From: CAUJIW01 sp963205175
GTDB lineage: Bacteria; Pseudomonadota; Alphaproteobacteria; Sphingomonadales; Sphingomonadaceae
Direction: 5' to 3' (one strand)
Length of the DNA stretch: 64,000 bases
NCBI GenBank assembly: GCA_041060555.1
Contig: JBEUDS010000007.1
In this document: positions 24,661 to 32,928 of the stretch, piece by piece
Numbering within the stretch: position 1 is the first letter of the stretch
How the letters are laid out: every line of letters starts with the position of its first letter
The notes under the pieces: generated by a model
Told to the model about the DNA's origin: nothing
The model's input: the letters and a program-made list of their open reading frames with translations, nothing else
The model's database searches: none
Position numbers and translations under genes: made by a program

Positions 24661-26013
24661 TCAGCCCTGATCCGCCAGCCACTTCTCCAGCCACTTGATC
24701 GAGTAGTCGCCGTTGATGAAGTCCGGGTTCTCGATCAGTGCCTGATGCAGCGGGATGGTCGTCTTGGGGCCGTGGATGACATATTCCTCCAGTGCCCGCC
24801 GCAGCCGCATCAGACAGTCGTTGCGGTTCTGGCCATAGACGATCAGCTTGGAGATCAGGCTGTCGTAGTGCGGCGGGATCTTGTAGCCGTCATAGAGCGC
24901 GCTATCGACGCGCACGTGCAGGCCGCCCGGCGTGTGATAGTCGGTCACCGTGCCCGGCGACGGCGCGAAGGTCCTGGGATCCTCGGCGTTGATGCGGCAT
25001 TCGATGGCATGGCCCTCGAAACGGATCTGGTCCTGGCTCACCGACAGCGGCAGGCCGGAGGCGACGCGGATCTGCTCGCGCACCAGGTCGATGCCGGTGA
25101 TCATCTCGGTCACCGGATGCTCCACCTGCAGGCGGGTGTTCATCTCGATGAAGTAGAAGCGGCCGTCCTCGTAGAGGAACTCCATGGTGCCGGCGCCGAC
25201 ATAGCCGAGTTTCGCCACCGCCTGGCGGACGACCTCACCCATTTCGGCCCGCTGGGCGGCGTTGAGCGCCGGCGAGGGAGCTTCCTCCAGCACCTTCTGG
25301 TGGCGCCGCTGCAACGAGCAGTCGCGCTCGCCCAGATGGATGGCATTGCCGTGGGAGTCGCCGAACACCTGGTATTCAATGTGGCGCGGGTTGCCGAGGT
25401 ACTTCTCAAGGTAGACCGTGTCGTCGCCGAAGGCGGCCTTGGCCTCCGACTTGGCCTGGCTCATCAGCGATTCCAGCTGGTCGGGGCCGGGAATCACCTT
25501 CATGCCGCGCCCGCCACCGCCGGCGGCGGCCTTGACCAGCACCGGGTAACCGATCTCGGCGGCGATCGCCTGGGCTTGCTCGACGCTCTCCAGCGGACCG
25601 TCGGAGCCGGGCACCAGCGGCAGGCCGAGCTGGGCGGCCGTCTTCTTGGCCATCACCTTGTCGCCCATCATTCTGATGTGCTCAGGGCTGGGGCCGATCC
25701 AGGTCAGGCCGTGGTCCTGCACGATCTCGGCGAACTTGGCGTTCTCCGACAGGAAGCCGTAGCCAGGGTGGACGGCGTCGGCATGGGTGATCTCGGCGGC
25801 GGCGATGATCGACGGCACGTTGAGGTAGGACTGGGCGGCGGACGCCGGCCCGATGCACACGGCCTCGTCCGCCAGCCGAACATGCATGGCATCGGCGTCG
25901 GCGGTCGAGTGGACGGCGACCGTCTTGATACCCATCTCACGGCAGGCGCGGTGGATGCGCAGCGCGATCTCACCCCGGTTGGCGATCAGAACCTTCTCGA
26001 TCATGCCGCTCAC
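24661..26013 (-). CDS. accC: Biotin carboxylase subunit of acetyl-CoA carboxylase
   Basis: ATP-dependent carboxylation of biotin on AccB, the first half of the malonyl-CoA forming reaction. The 450-residue length and motifs fit AccC: MIEKVLIANRGEIALRI, HPGYGFLSENA, the glycine-rich ATP lid KAAAGGGGRGMK, the EKYL..PRHIE..V block, and EMNTRLQVEHPVTE with the catalytic Glu/Arg. The start ATG overlaps the accB stop (ATGA). The order aroQ-accB-accC on one strand suggests a shared transcript. Confidence 0.97.
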   Translation of the reverse strand: MSGMIEKVLIANRGEIALRIHRACREMGIKTVAVHSTADADAMHVRLADEAVCIGPASAAQSYLNVPSIIAAAEITHADAVHPGYGFLSENAKFAEIVQDHGLTWIGPSPEHIRMMGDKVMAKKTAAQLGLPLVPGSDGPLESVEQAQAIAAEIGYPVLVKAAAGGGGRGMKVIPGPDQLESLMSQAKSEAKAAFGDDTVYLEKYLGNPRHIEYQVFGDSHGNAIHLGERDCSLQRRHQKVLEEAPSPALNAAQRAEMGEVVRQAVAKLGYVGAGTMEFLYEDGRFYFIEMNTRLQVEHPVTEMITGIDLVREQIRVASGLPLSVSQDQIRFEGHAIECRINAEDPRTFAPSPGTVTDYHTPGGLHVRVDSALYDGYKIPPHYDSLISKLIVYGQNRNDCLMRLRRALEEYVIHGPKTTIPLHQALIENPDFINGDYSIKWLEKWLADQG

Positions 26014-26504
26014 TCGATGACCAGCAACGGTTCGCCGAATTCGACCGGCTGTTCGTTGCTGACGATGATTCTCCTCACCGTACCGCCGCGCGGCGCGGCG
26101 ATCGGGTTCATCACCTTCATCGCCTCGATGATCAGCAGGGTGTCGCCTTCCTTCACGGTGGCGCCCTCGCTGACGAAGGCCGGCTTGCCGGGTTCCGGCG
26201 CCATGTAGACGGTACCCACCATCGGCGAGGCGACAACGCCGGGGTGCTTCATGATGTCGGCGTCCGCCGCGGGCTCGGCGGCCACCGGGGCGGCAGCGGC
26301 GACAGGGGCGGCGGCCGGCCCGGCGACGGCCATGGGGGCCGGCACGGCGATGTTGGCCACCGTCGCCTGGCGGGCGACGCGGACCCGGCGTTCGCCGTCG
26401 ACGACCTCGATCTCGGTGAGGTCGGTTTCCTTCAGCAGTTCCGCCAGCTCGCGGACAAGACCCTTATCAACCTGCATGGTGGTCGCAGCTCCCTTCTCGG
26501 GCAT
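26010..26504 (-). CDS. accB: Biotin carboxyl carrier protein of acetyl-CoA carboxylase
   Basis: Carries biotin between AccC and the carboxyltransferase. The C-terminal biotinyl domain has EAMKVMNPI with the biotinylated Lys, GTVYMAPEPGKPAFVSEG and DTLLIIE. The N-terminus (LVRELAELLKETDLTEIEV) matches the family, and an Ala/Pro linker joins the two parts. ATG 26504 has AAGGA six bases upstream and is my choice; ATG 26507 is one codon earlier, and ATG 26477 (MQVDKG) would match the usual family start best. It overlaps accC by 4 bases. Confidence 0.95.
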   Translation of the reverse strand: MPEKGAATTMQVDKGLVRELAELLKETDLTEIEVVDGERRVRVARQATVANIAVPAPMAVAGPAAAPVAAAAPVAAEPAADADIMKHPGVVASPMVGTVYMAPEPGKPAFVSEGATVKEGDTLLIIEAMKVMNPIAAPRGGTVRRIIVSNEQPVEFGEPLLVIE

Positions 26505-26544
26505 CATTCTTCCTTAATCACTCGTGAACAGGTGGCGGACGAAA

Positions 26545-26988
26545 TCAGAATTGTGCCGCCGCTTCAAGCGCCATGAGATAGCCAAAAGCGCCAAACCCCT
26601 GAATCACGCCACGGGCGACCGGCGACACGAACGATGTGTGCCGGAATGATTCCCGGGCGTGCGGGTTGGACAGATGCACCTCGATGACCGGCAGTTCAAT
26701 CGCCTTGATGGCATCGTACAGCGCCACGGACGTGTGGGTGTAGGCACCGGGGTTGAAGATCACCGACTCGCACCAGCCGCGCGCCTCATGCAGCCAGTCG
26801 ATCAACTGGCCCTCATGGTTTGACTGACGGAATTCGATGGAAAGAGAAAGGGTTGCGGCCTTCTCCTGCATCATCCGTTCAATGTCGGCGAGCGTGGTGG
26901 CGCCGTAAACCTCGGGCTCGCGGGTGCCCAGCAGGTTGAGGTTCGGCCCGTTCAGCACGAGCACGCGGCGGGTATGGCGTTCGGCCAT
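26545..26988 (-). CDS. aroQ: Type II 3-dehydroquinate dehydratase
   Basis: Third step of the shikimate pathway: 3-dehydroquinate to 3-dehydroshikimate. The 147-residue size is right for the small dodecameric type II enzyme. Visible motifs: LVLNGPNLNLLGTREPEVYG (Arg and Tyr of the lid), RQSNHEGQLIDWLHEA, NPGAYTHTSVALYDAI (with catalytic Asn/His region) and IEVHLSNPHARESFRHTSF. Start is ATG 26988; the longer open frame upstream extends into the divergent thiSG promoter. accB follows after 40 bases. Confidence 0.95.
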   Translation of the reverse strand: MAERHTRRVLVLNGPNLNLLGTREPEVYGATTLADIERMMQEKAATLSLSIEFRQSNHEGQLIDWLHEARGWCESVIFNPGAYTHTSVALYDAIKAIELPVIEVHLSNPHARESFRHTSFVSPVARGVIQGFGAFGYLMALEAAAQF

Positions 26989-27068
26989 GCAGTCAGGTCT
27001 TTCCCCGGTTGGCGTCCCGCCCTTATAGAGAGGCTGACGCAACAAGCAAATCGGCCAAGTGGAACCCC

Positions 27069-28100
27069 ATGTCCAGCATGACTGCCCCCAGCGCATCGCT
27101 TCCTGTCGAGATCACCGTCAACGGTGAACCCCGCCGGCTGGCCGGACCAACGACGGTGGCCGGCCTGCTCGCCGAGCTGGGGCTGGAGCCGACCAGGGTG
27201 GCCGTCGAGCGCAATCTGGAGATCGTGCCCAAGTCCACCTACGCCGAGGTGCCGGTAGCGGCCGGGGACAGCTTCGAGATCGTCCACTTCGTGGGCGGTG
27301 GCGATCATGGCCCGGCGGCCCCCGGGACGGCGGCCGACAGCTGGAGCGTCGCCGGCCGCACGTTCGCCTCCCGCCTGATTGTCGGCACCGGCAAGTACAA
27401 GGATTTCGCCCAGACCGCCGCGGCGGTGGAGGCCTCGGGCGCCGAGATGGTCACGGTGGCGGTGCGTCGGGTCAATGTCTCGGACCGCTCGCAGCCGCTG
27501 CTGACCGATTATCTCGACCCCAAACGCTACACCTATCTGCCCAACACCGCCGGCTGCTACACCGCCGCCGACGCCATCCGCACGCTGCGACTGGCCCGCG
27601 AGGCGGGCGGCTGGAACCTGGTCAAGCTGGAAGTGCTGGGCGAGCAGAAGACGCTCTACCCCGACATGGTGGAAACGCTGGAAGCGACCAAGGTGCTGGT
27701 CAAGGACGGCTTCGACGTCATGGTCTACTGCGCCGACGATCCGATCATGGCCAAGCGGCTGGTGGATGCCGGCGCCTGCGCCATCATGCCGCTGGGGGCG
27801 CCGATCGGCTCGGGGCTTGGCCTGCAGAACCCGGTGATGATCCGCCTGATCGTCGAGGCGGCGCCGGTGCCGGTGCTGGTGGACGCCGGCGTCGGCACCG
27901 CATCTGACGCGGCGGTGGCGATGGAGCTGGGCTGTGACGCGGTGCTGATGAACACCGCCATCGCGGAAGCCCGCGACCCCGTTGCCATGGCCCGGGCGAT
28001 GAAACTTGCCGTCGAGGCCGGTCGGCTGGCCTATCTGGCCGGCCGGATGCCGAAAAAGCGCTACGCCGACCCGTCGAGTCCGCTCGCCGGCCTGATCTGA
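27069..28100 (+). CDS. thiG: Fused sulfur carrier ThiS - thiazole synthase ThiG
   Basis: A 343-residue two-domain protein for the thiazole half of thiamine. Residues 13-78 are ThiS-like (VEITVNGEPRRL, TVAGLLAELGL, VAVERNLEIVPKSTY, and the G76-G77-G78 end). A 13-residue linker leads to ThiG (from about W92: FASRLIVGTGKYKDF, LPNTAGCYTAADAI, NLVKLEVLG with Schiff-base K186, and VLVDAGVGTASDAA). In separate proteins the Gly-Gly end of ThiS must be free to carry the thiocarboxylate; here it is internal. Bifunctional ThiS-ThiG proteins are recognised in databases. No TPP riboswitch precedes it. Start at ATG 27069. Confidence 0.93.
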   Translation: MSSMTAPSASLPVEITVNGEPRRLAGPTTVAGLLAELGLEPTRVAVERNLEIVPKSTYAEVPVAAGDSFEIVHFVGGGDHGPAAPGTAADSWSVAGRTFASRLIVGTGKYKDFAQTAAAVEASGAEMVTVAVRRVNVSDRSQPLLTDYLDPKRYTYLPNTAGCYTAADAIRTLRLAREAGGWNLVKLEVLGEQKTLYPDMVETLEATKVLVKDGFDVMVYCADDPIMAKRLVDAGACAIMPLGAPIGSGLGLQNPVMIRLIVEAAPVPVLVDAGVGTASDAAVAMELGCDAVLMNTAIAEARDPVAMARAMKLAVEAGRLAYLAGRMPKKRYADPSSPLAGLI

Positions 28101-28104
28101 CGGC

Positions 28105-28440
28105 TCAGCCGGCGGCGACGGCCAGCAGGCGTGCGGCCATGCCGACCACGTCGCCGATCGCCTTGATGACCCTGGCGATCGCGGCGGTCTGCTGGCGCAA
28201 GGCCTCGACAGCCAGGTTGGCGGTCCGCAGCTGGGCCAGGGTCTCCTCGGCCAACGGGGTTTGCGCGGTGAGCGTCTTGGTCAGCGCGGCATTGTAGATG
28301 CGTTCCAGCGACTGGAAGTTGGTGTCGACGTCGAGCGCCTGCGCCGGGGTGCGGGTGCGTGCCATGTCGGCGTGGTAATTGCTGAGGGCATCGAGAAAAG
28401 CACCCTCGATAGCCGCGAATCGTTCAGTGTGATCCGACAC
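28105..28440 (-). CDS. Small helical protein of unknown function
   Basis: The 111-residue protein has no Cys, no signal peptide and almost wholly helical character: an acidic N-terminal half (ERFAAIEGAFLDALSNYHADM), a middle helix (NFQSLERIYNAALTKTL) and a hydrophobic or amphipathic C-terminus (IGDVVGMAARLLAVAAG) that might touch the membrane. I do not recognise a family. It follows the lipoprotein gene by 10 bases on the same strand, so the two are almost surely co-expressed and may interact. It is convergent with thiSG, with only 4 bases between stops. Confidence 0.65.
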   Translation of the reverse strand: MSDHTERFAAIEGAFLDALSNYHADMARTRTPAQALDVDTNFQSLERIYNAALTKTLTAQTPLAEETLAQLRTANLAVEALRQQTAAIARVIKAIGDVVGMAARLLAVAAG

Positions 28441-28450
28441 ATGAGCCTCC

Positions 28451-29443
28451 CTATGGCTGAGCAGCGACGGTCGCGCGCAGTGCCTCGATCTTCTGGAGCA
28501 GATCAGCCAGCGAAAGCGGCTGCTCCTGTTCGAATTCCTCGTGGCGCCGCCGCAAGGCGGCGATCACGGCCACGGAGGCGTCGTAGCCGCGGACGATGGC
28601 TGACAGATTCTGGCTGGTTTCCCACAGGCGATAGTTGTCGATGGCGTCCCGCAGGCGCGGAGTCCTGGCGTAGCGGCCGGCGACATCGGGGGCGGGCGAC
28701 AGGTCGCCCAGTTGGGCAAGGGTGCCGAGATACGTCGAGGTGTCCGCCAGTCCCTGCCGCATCAGCGCCGATTGCAGGCCGGCCAGCATGGTCGCGTTGA
28801 CTTTCTGTGCCGACACCACGCCCGGCCGATAGGCGATCATGCTGGCTTCCACCCGATCCAGTTCGCCCCGGATCAGGATGCTGGCCGCTTTGAGGTTGCG
28901 GGCCTTGATGTGCTCCGCGAACTGCCGGAACAGGGCGTCGAGCACGCCAATGGCCCGGCCCTGGGGTAGTGCGGACAGGTTTACCTGACCGCTCGTGTCG
29001 CCACGGGCTGTGTTGATCAACGTTTCGATCGACGACACGGTGGCCTGAAAAGACGCGCCGACATCGGCGCTGGCGTCGTAAGCGGCGAGCTGCGCCATCT
29101 GGGCATAGAGCGTTTCAAGCTCGCCGAATATCTGGATGCGCAGGCGCAGGGCCTCGGCGGCGGATGCATAGGCATCTGGCTGGTTGCGGCACAGTGTGGC
29201 GAGGTCGCCGGCGCCATCCATTGAATCAAGGCACTTCTTCAGCGCCCCCCGTCGGGTGTTCAGAGCATAGCTATCCGCCGTCTGGCGGGCCTCGGTGCGC
29301 ATGGCGGCGGTGGCCGCCTGGCCGCTGGTCGCCAGCGCCGCGCCGGCGGGAACATCGACCGACGCGCAGCCAGCCAGAAGCAGTGCCAGCCACAGTATGG
29401 CAATGGCGGGCGCGGGGACGCGCCCAGGCATCGGTCTCGTCAT
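28451..29443 (-). CDS. Predicted lipoprotein, helical, function unknown
   Basis: The 330-residue protein has a lipoprotein signal with lipobox L23-A-G-C26 (LALLLAGC) after a hydrophobic core, so it should be lipid-anchored in the envelope. The mature part is largely alpha-helical with two Cys (KKCLDS, TLCRNQ) that could pair. I recognise no family. ATG 29443 is chosen over the GTG/ATG further upstream because AGGGG lies 8 bases before it and the lipobox is then at a normal distance. It is the first gene of a two-gene unit with the small helical protein downstream. Confidence 0.72.
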   Translation of the reverse strand: MTRPMPGRVPAPAIAILWLALLLAGCASVDVPAGAALATSGQAATAAMRTEARQTADSYALNTRRGALKKCLDSMDGAGDLATLCRNQPDAYASAAEALRLRIQIFGELETLYAQMAQLAAYDASADVGASFQATVSSIETLINTARGDTSGQVNLSALPQGRAIGVLDALFRQFAEHIKARNLKAASILIRGELDRVEASMIAYRPGVVSAQKVNATMLAGLQSALMRQGLADTSTYLGTLAQLGDLSPAPDVAGRYARTPRLRDAIDNYRLWETSQNLSAIVRGYDASVAVIAALRRRHEEFEQEQPLSLADLLQKIEALRATVAAQP

Positions 29444-29644
29444 GGAAGGAACCCCTGTTGCGATAAGCACGACATGCACGCGCCGCAACAACCAGGGGGT
29501 GATGATAGTGGAATATCAGGCAATCTGAAAGGGCGTTGTTGTGGCCGTGTTCATCCACCCGCGCACCCTGTCATCTCCGCAAGGTGCGTCGGCGGCACGG
29601 GCGGGGTAGCGTGGCGGTTCAACAACGAACGCGGGAGGATTGCG

Positions 29645-30436
29645 ATGGGTCAGCTAGAGGGCAAGGTGGCGGTGGTGCTGGGCGCCGCCGGCAAGGACAA
29701 TATGGGGCAGACCATCGCCCGGCGGTTCGCCCGCGAAGGTGCCAAAGTGGTTGTCGCTGGTCGTAAGGAAGAACCGTTGAAGGCGCTGGCGGCGGAGATC
29801 GGCGGCACCTGGGTGCTGTGCGACATCACCCGCAAGGCCGACATCGAGGCAATGGCCAAGAAGGCGCTGGACAGCTACGGCAAGGTCGACGTGGCGGTCA
29901 ACGCCACCGGCTGGGGCCTGCTGGTGCCGCTGCTGGAGACCACGGAAGAGCAGATGGATGCCATCTACGCTCTCCAGTTCAAGGGTCCGCACTTCTTCTT
30001 CCAGGTGTTCACCGAGGCGATGACGCATGGCGGTTCGGTGATCCAGATCACCTCGGCGACCACCGATCGGGTGATCGACAACCATGCCGCCTATATCGGC
30101 ACCAAGGCCGGCGCCGACGCGCTGGTCCGCTGCTTCGCCAACGAGTTCGGCGCGCGCGGCATCAAGTTCAACTCCATCGCGCCGGGCATCACCGACAGCC
30201 CGATGACCGAGCAGGCGATGGCGACGCCGGGTCTGCTGGAGACCTTTGTGAAGGAGTATCCGCTGGGTCGCATCGGCACCAGCGACGACATCGCCGACGC
30301 CGCGGTGTGGCTGGCCGGCGATGGCAGCTTCATCACCGGTCAGGTGCTGCACGTCAACGGCGGCCTGACGCTGCGGCGCAACCCCACCGGCGCCGAGATG
30401 GGGGCGGCGATCGCGGCGGCAAGCGCCAAGGCCTGA
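29645..30436 (+). CDS. Short-chain dehydrogenase/reductase (SDR)
   Basis: NAD(P)-dependent oxidoreductase of 263 residues. The cofactor site is VVLGAAGKDNMGQTIARR (a variant TGxxxGxG with longer spacing, reminiscent of enoyl-ACP-like SDRs), NAT in VNATGWG replaces the usual NNAG, and the catalytic S...YxxxK is present (ITSATT ... YIGTK). The C-terminus GQVLHVNGGLTLRRNPTGAEMG extends a little past the normal end. Substrate is unknown. It stands alone, with its own 200-base upstream region and a strong terminator behind it. Confidence 0.88.
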   Translation: MGQLEGKVAVVLGAAGKDNMGQTIARRFAREGAKVVVAGRKEEPLKALAAEIGGTWVLCDITRKADIEAMAKKALDSYGKVDVAVNATGWGLLVPLLETTEEQMDAIYALQFKGPHFFFQVFTEAMTHGGSVIQITSATTDRVIDNHAAYIGTKAGADALVRCFANEFGARGIKFNSIAPGITDSPMTEQAMATPGLLETFVKEYPLGRIGTSDDIADAAVWLAGDGSFITGQVLHVNGGLTLRRNPTGAEMGAAIAAASAKA

Positions 30437-30454
30437 GTCATCGTCTCAAACAGC

Positions 30455-30490
30455 AAAAGCCCGGCGACACCTTGGTGGCGCCGGGCTTTT
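30455..30490. terminator. Bidirectional Rho-independent terminator
   Basis: A long hairpin starts aaaagcccggcgacacc and ends ggtggcgccgggctttt: 17-bp arms with one mismatch, a 2-base loop, A-run on one side and T-run on the other. It lies between the convergent SDR gene (stop 30436) and the DsbA-like gene (stop 30512), serving both. Confidence 0.92.
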
Positions 30491-30511
30491 GCATTGGCGG
30501 AGATACGTGTG

Positions 30512-31291
30512 TCAGCGGGCGGCGACGCGGCTGCGGTCGCGCGCGCGCGCCACGGCGGCCTTGAGCGCGTCATAGCCCACCGCGCCGGAGATGATCTGGT
30601 CGCCGATGATATAGCTCGGCGTGCCAGAGAGGCCGAGATTGCGGCCGAGCTGCAGATTCTTGTCCACCTCGGCGGCGAGTTCTGCGCTGTCCATGTCTCG
30701 CACCGCCTGACGCTCATCGAGGCCGGCGCCGCGCACTGCTGCCACCAGCAGCTCCTGGCTGAGGCGGCCCGGCAGGTCGAACAGGCGCTTGTAGAAGTCG
30801 ACGTACTTGCCCTGTCTGGCGGCGGCGAGGGCCGCGAGCGCGGCGCGGCGTGACAGCGGCTCGCCGCCCCGGTCGAGGACCGGAAAGTCGCGATAGATCA
30901 CCCTGATGCCGGCATCCTCGTCGATCAGCCGCTGCACGTCCATGGCCGCCTGGCGGCAGTAGGGGCATCGAAAATCGAAGAATTCGACGATGGTGACGTC
31001 GCCCTCGGGATTGCCCGCGACGGTGCCGGGGAAGGGCGTTTCGATGTCCTGGCGGTAGCTGTCGAGAATCTTCACCGCCTCGCGGCGCTGCAACTCGGTG
31101 ATGGCCTCGGGGATGATCTCGGGGTGTTGCAGGATGTACTGGCGAACCAGGGCCTCGATCTGCTGCTGCTGACGCAACGTGAAGTCGGTCTGTACCGCCC
31201 CGTTCTGGGCCGCGCGCGGCGTCTGGGTGAGCGCGAACAGACCAACAGCGGCTGCCAGCAGCAGCGACAGGAACGCACCGAACTTTTTCAT
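30512..31291 (-). CDS. DsbA-family periplasmic thiol-disulphide oxidoreductase
   Basis: The 259-residue protein has a signal peptide (residues 1-28), a helical N-terminal segment (QQQQIEALVRQYILQHPEII) like that of ScsC/Com1-type DsbA proteins, and a thioredoxin-fold domain with the redox motif C109-P-Y-C112 in VEFFDFRCPYC and the cis-Pro loop SGTPSYIIGD. It probably forms, shuffles or reduces disulphides in exported proteins. Start ATG 31291 gives a proper signal peptide; the longer frame upstream is discarded. It follows the M48 protease gene by 53 bases on the same strand. Confidence 0.9.
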   Translation of the reverse strand: MKKFGAFLSLLLAAAVGLFALTQTPRAAQNGAVQTDFTLRQQQQIEALVRQYILQHPEIIPEAITELQRREAVKILDSYRQDIETPFPGTVAGNPEGDVTIVEFFDFRCPYCRQAAMDVQRLIDEDAGIRVIYRDFPVLDRGGEPLSRRAALAALAAARQGKYVDFYKRLFDLPGRLSQELLVAAVRGAGLDERQAVRDMDSAELAAEVDKNLQLGRNLGLSGTPSYIIGDQIISGAVGYDALKAAVARARDRSRVAAR

Positions 31292-31344
31292 GAAATCACC
31301 AGCATCCGATTGGCAGGGCAGCACTGTTGACGCCGGGGCGAGGT

Positions 31345-32748
31345 TCAACCGCGTCGCCGGCCCTGTTGCGTTTTGAGGGTTTCCTGCGCGATGAGCAAGA
31401 GATCCTGCGCGCGAATCCAGTCCGGCGTCCCCTGCGGGAGGCCACGCATCGCGACCTGGGCACTCTGCGCGATGTCGCGGGCGTTGCCCTGGCTCATGCT
31501 GAGCCGTTCCGCCGTGGCGAGCGCGGCGCGAGGTTCGTCGCCGCTGCGGGAATAGGCCATGCCGAGCTGATACCAGGCAAACGGGTTCTCGTCGTCCAGC
31601 GCGATCACCCGACGCAGGATGGCGATGGCTTCCGGCAGATCGGCGGCATTTTCACTGGCGACGAGTGCGTGCCCCAGCGTGGTGGCGATGAGCGGCTCCG
31701 CGGGGGCCAGGGCGACAGCGCGGCGCAGGGTCGGAATGGCGTTGATGACATCCCCTGACTCCATCAGGACCTGGGCTTTTATTTCAAGTACATAGGGATC
31801 GTCAGGGTAAACGGCGAGCAAGGCATCGATCTCGGCTACGGCCTTCTCGCGATTCGCCTGTTTGTGATAGGCGTAGGTGCGTGCAAGCCGCGCCGCCGGC
31901 GAGGTGTCGGACGGCGGATACTGCTGGAAGGTCAGCCCCGGGTCGTTGACGTAGCCGGCGAGCTTGGCCTTGATGCGCAGGAAACGTTCCTGCAGTGCCG
32001 GATCGGCCGGCTTGGCATAGACCGGCGATGCCTTCACGCGCTCTTCCAGCTTGGCGATGCGGTCTCCGGTGAGCGGGTGGCTGCGGGCGTAGGCGTCCAT
32101 CGTGTAGCCGTAACGGAACTCCTGCTCCTGCAGCTTGCGGAAGAAGCCCAGATAGCCTTCGCCGGAGATGCCGGCACGGTCGAGAAAGTCGGCGCCGGCC
32201 TGGTCGGCGGCGGCCTCCTGCACCCGGCTGTAGGCGAGGAAGTTGCCCTGGGCGGCCGATTGTCCGGCACTCAGGATGGCGACCCCCGCGTCGCCGGCCC
32301 CGGCGACCATGGCGGCCACCCCGGCCAGCATCGACAGGATGCTGATGTTGCGTGCGCCCTTGATGCCGTCATCGAAGCGTACCAGATGGCCGCCGGTGAT
32401 GTGGCCGGTTTCGTGGGCGATGACGCCCACCAGCTGGTCGACGTTATCGGCGGCAAGAATGAGACCGGAGTGGACAAAGATGTTCTGGCCCCCGGTCACG
32501 AAGGCGTTGATGCTGGGGTCGCCGACCAGATAGAAGTCCACCGCGCGCGGTTTCAGGCCAGCGGCCTCGAAGATCGGCCGGGAAACGTCATGCAGGAAGC
32601 GCTCGGTCTCGGCGTCGCGCAGCAGCGACTGGGCGCGTGCCGGCAGGCTGGCGAGCACCAGCAACGCCAGCAGTGTGGCAAGCCACGCCGCGCCCCGGGC
32701 AAGCGGGCGGCGCGGGCGGAACAGCAACAGGGGCAGGGCGAGACGCAT
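31345..32748 (-). CDS. M48-family periplasmic metalloprotease with TPR domain (BepA-like)
   Basis: The 467-residue protein has a signal peptide (to about residue 39, LPARA-Q), the zinc motif H112-E-T-G-H116 with the third ligand Glu in VQEAAADQAGADFL, and a C-terminal TPR region from about residue 290. The arrangement is that of BepA/YfgC, which clears misassembled outer-membrane proteins and assists LptD. That specific role is inferred from architecture. In many alphaproteobacteria it lies, as here, between rne and a DsbA-like gene. Confidence 0.92.
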   Translation of the reverse strand: MRLALPLLLFRPRRPLARGAAWLATLLALLVLASLPARAQSLLRDAETERFLHDVSRPIFEAAGLKPRAVDFYLVGDPSINAFVTGGQNIFVHSGLILAADNVDQLVGVIAHETGHITGGHLVRFDDGIKGARNISILSMLAGVAAMVAGAGDAGVAILSAGQSAAQGNFLAYSRVQEAAADQAGADFLDRAGISGEGYLGFFRKLQEQEFRYGYTMDAYARSHPLTGDRIAKLEERVKASPVYAKPADPALQERFLRIKAKLAGYVNDPGLTFQQYPPSDTSPAARLARTYAYHKQANREKAVAEIDALLAVYPDDPYVLEIKAQVLMESGDVINAIPTLRRAVALAPAEPLIATTLGHALVASENAADLPEAIAILRRVIALDDENPFAWYQLGMAYSRSGDEPRAALATAERLSMSQGNARDIAQSAQVAMRGLPQGTPDWIRAQDLLLIAQETLKTQQGRRRG

Positions 32749-32867
32749 GGCCTCAAGGTGGCGATGCGCCGCCGCCTCGTCAATGCACCGTAGGCAGTCC
32801 GTCGCCCGGCTGCGGCCAAATACGCCCTTGAAGCGGCCCGCGCCCCGGTCCGGCCGGGCATTTCATG

Positions 32868-32902
32868 GAAAACGGGCCGCCGCACGGTGCGACGGCCCGT
32901 CT
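32868..32902 (-). terminator. Rho-independent terminator of rne
   Basis: On the minus strand, about 27 bases after the rne stop, ACGGGCCG pairs with CGGCCCGT (32872-32879 with 32893-32900) around an inner CGCAC/GTGCG stem, followed by TTTT (32872-32869). This separates rne from the downstream M48 gene. Confidence 0.75.
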
Positions 32903-32928
32903 AGCCGATCAGATGAAGGGCATGAGCC

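Noticed and set aside
26989..27068. Possible TPP riboswitch upstream of thiSG
   Set aside because: The 80-base gap to aroQ is too short and lacks the conserved CUGAGA and CCUGAUCUGG-type elements.
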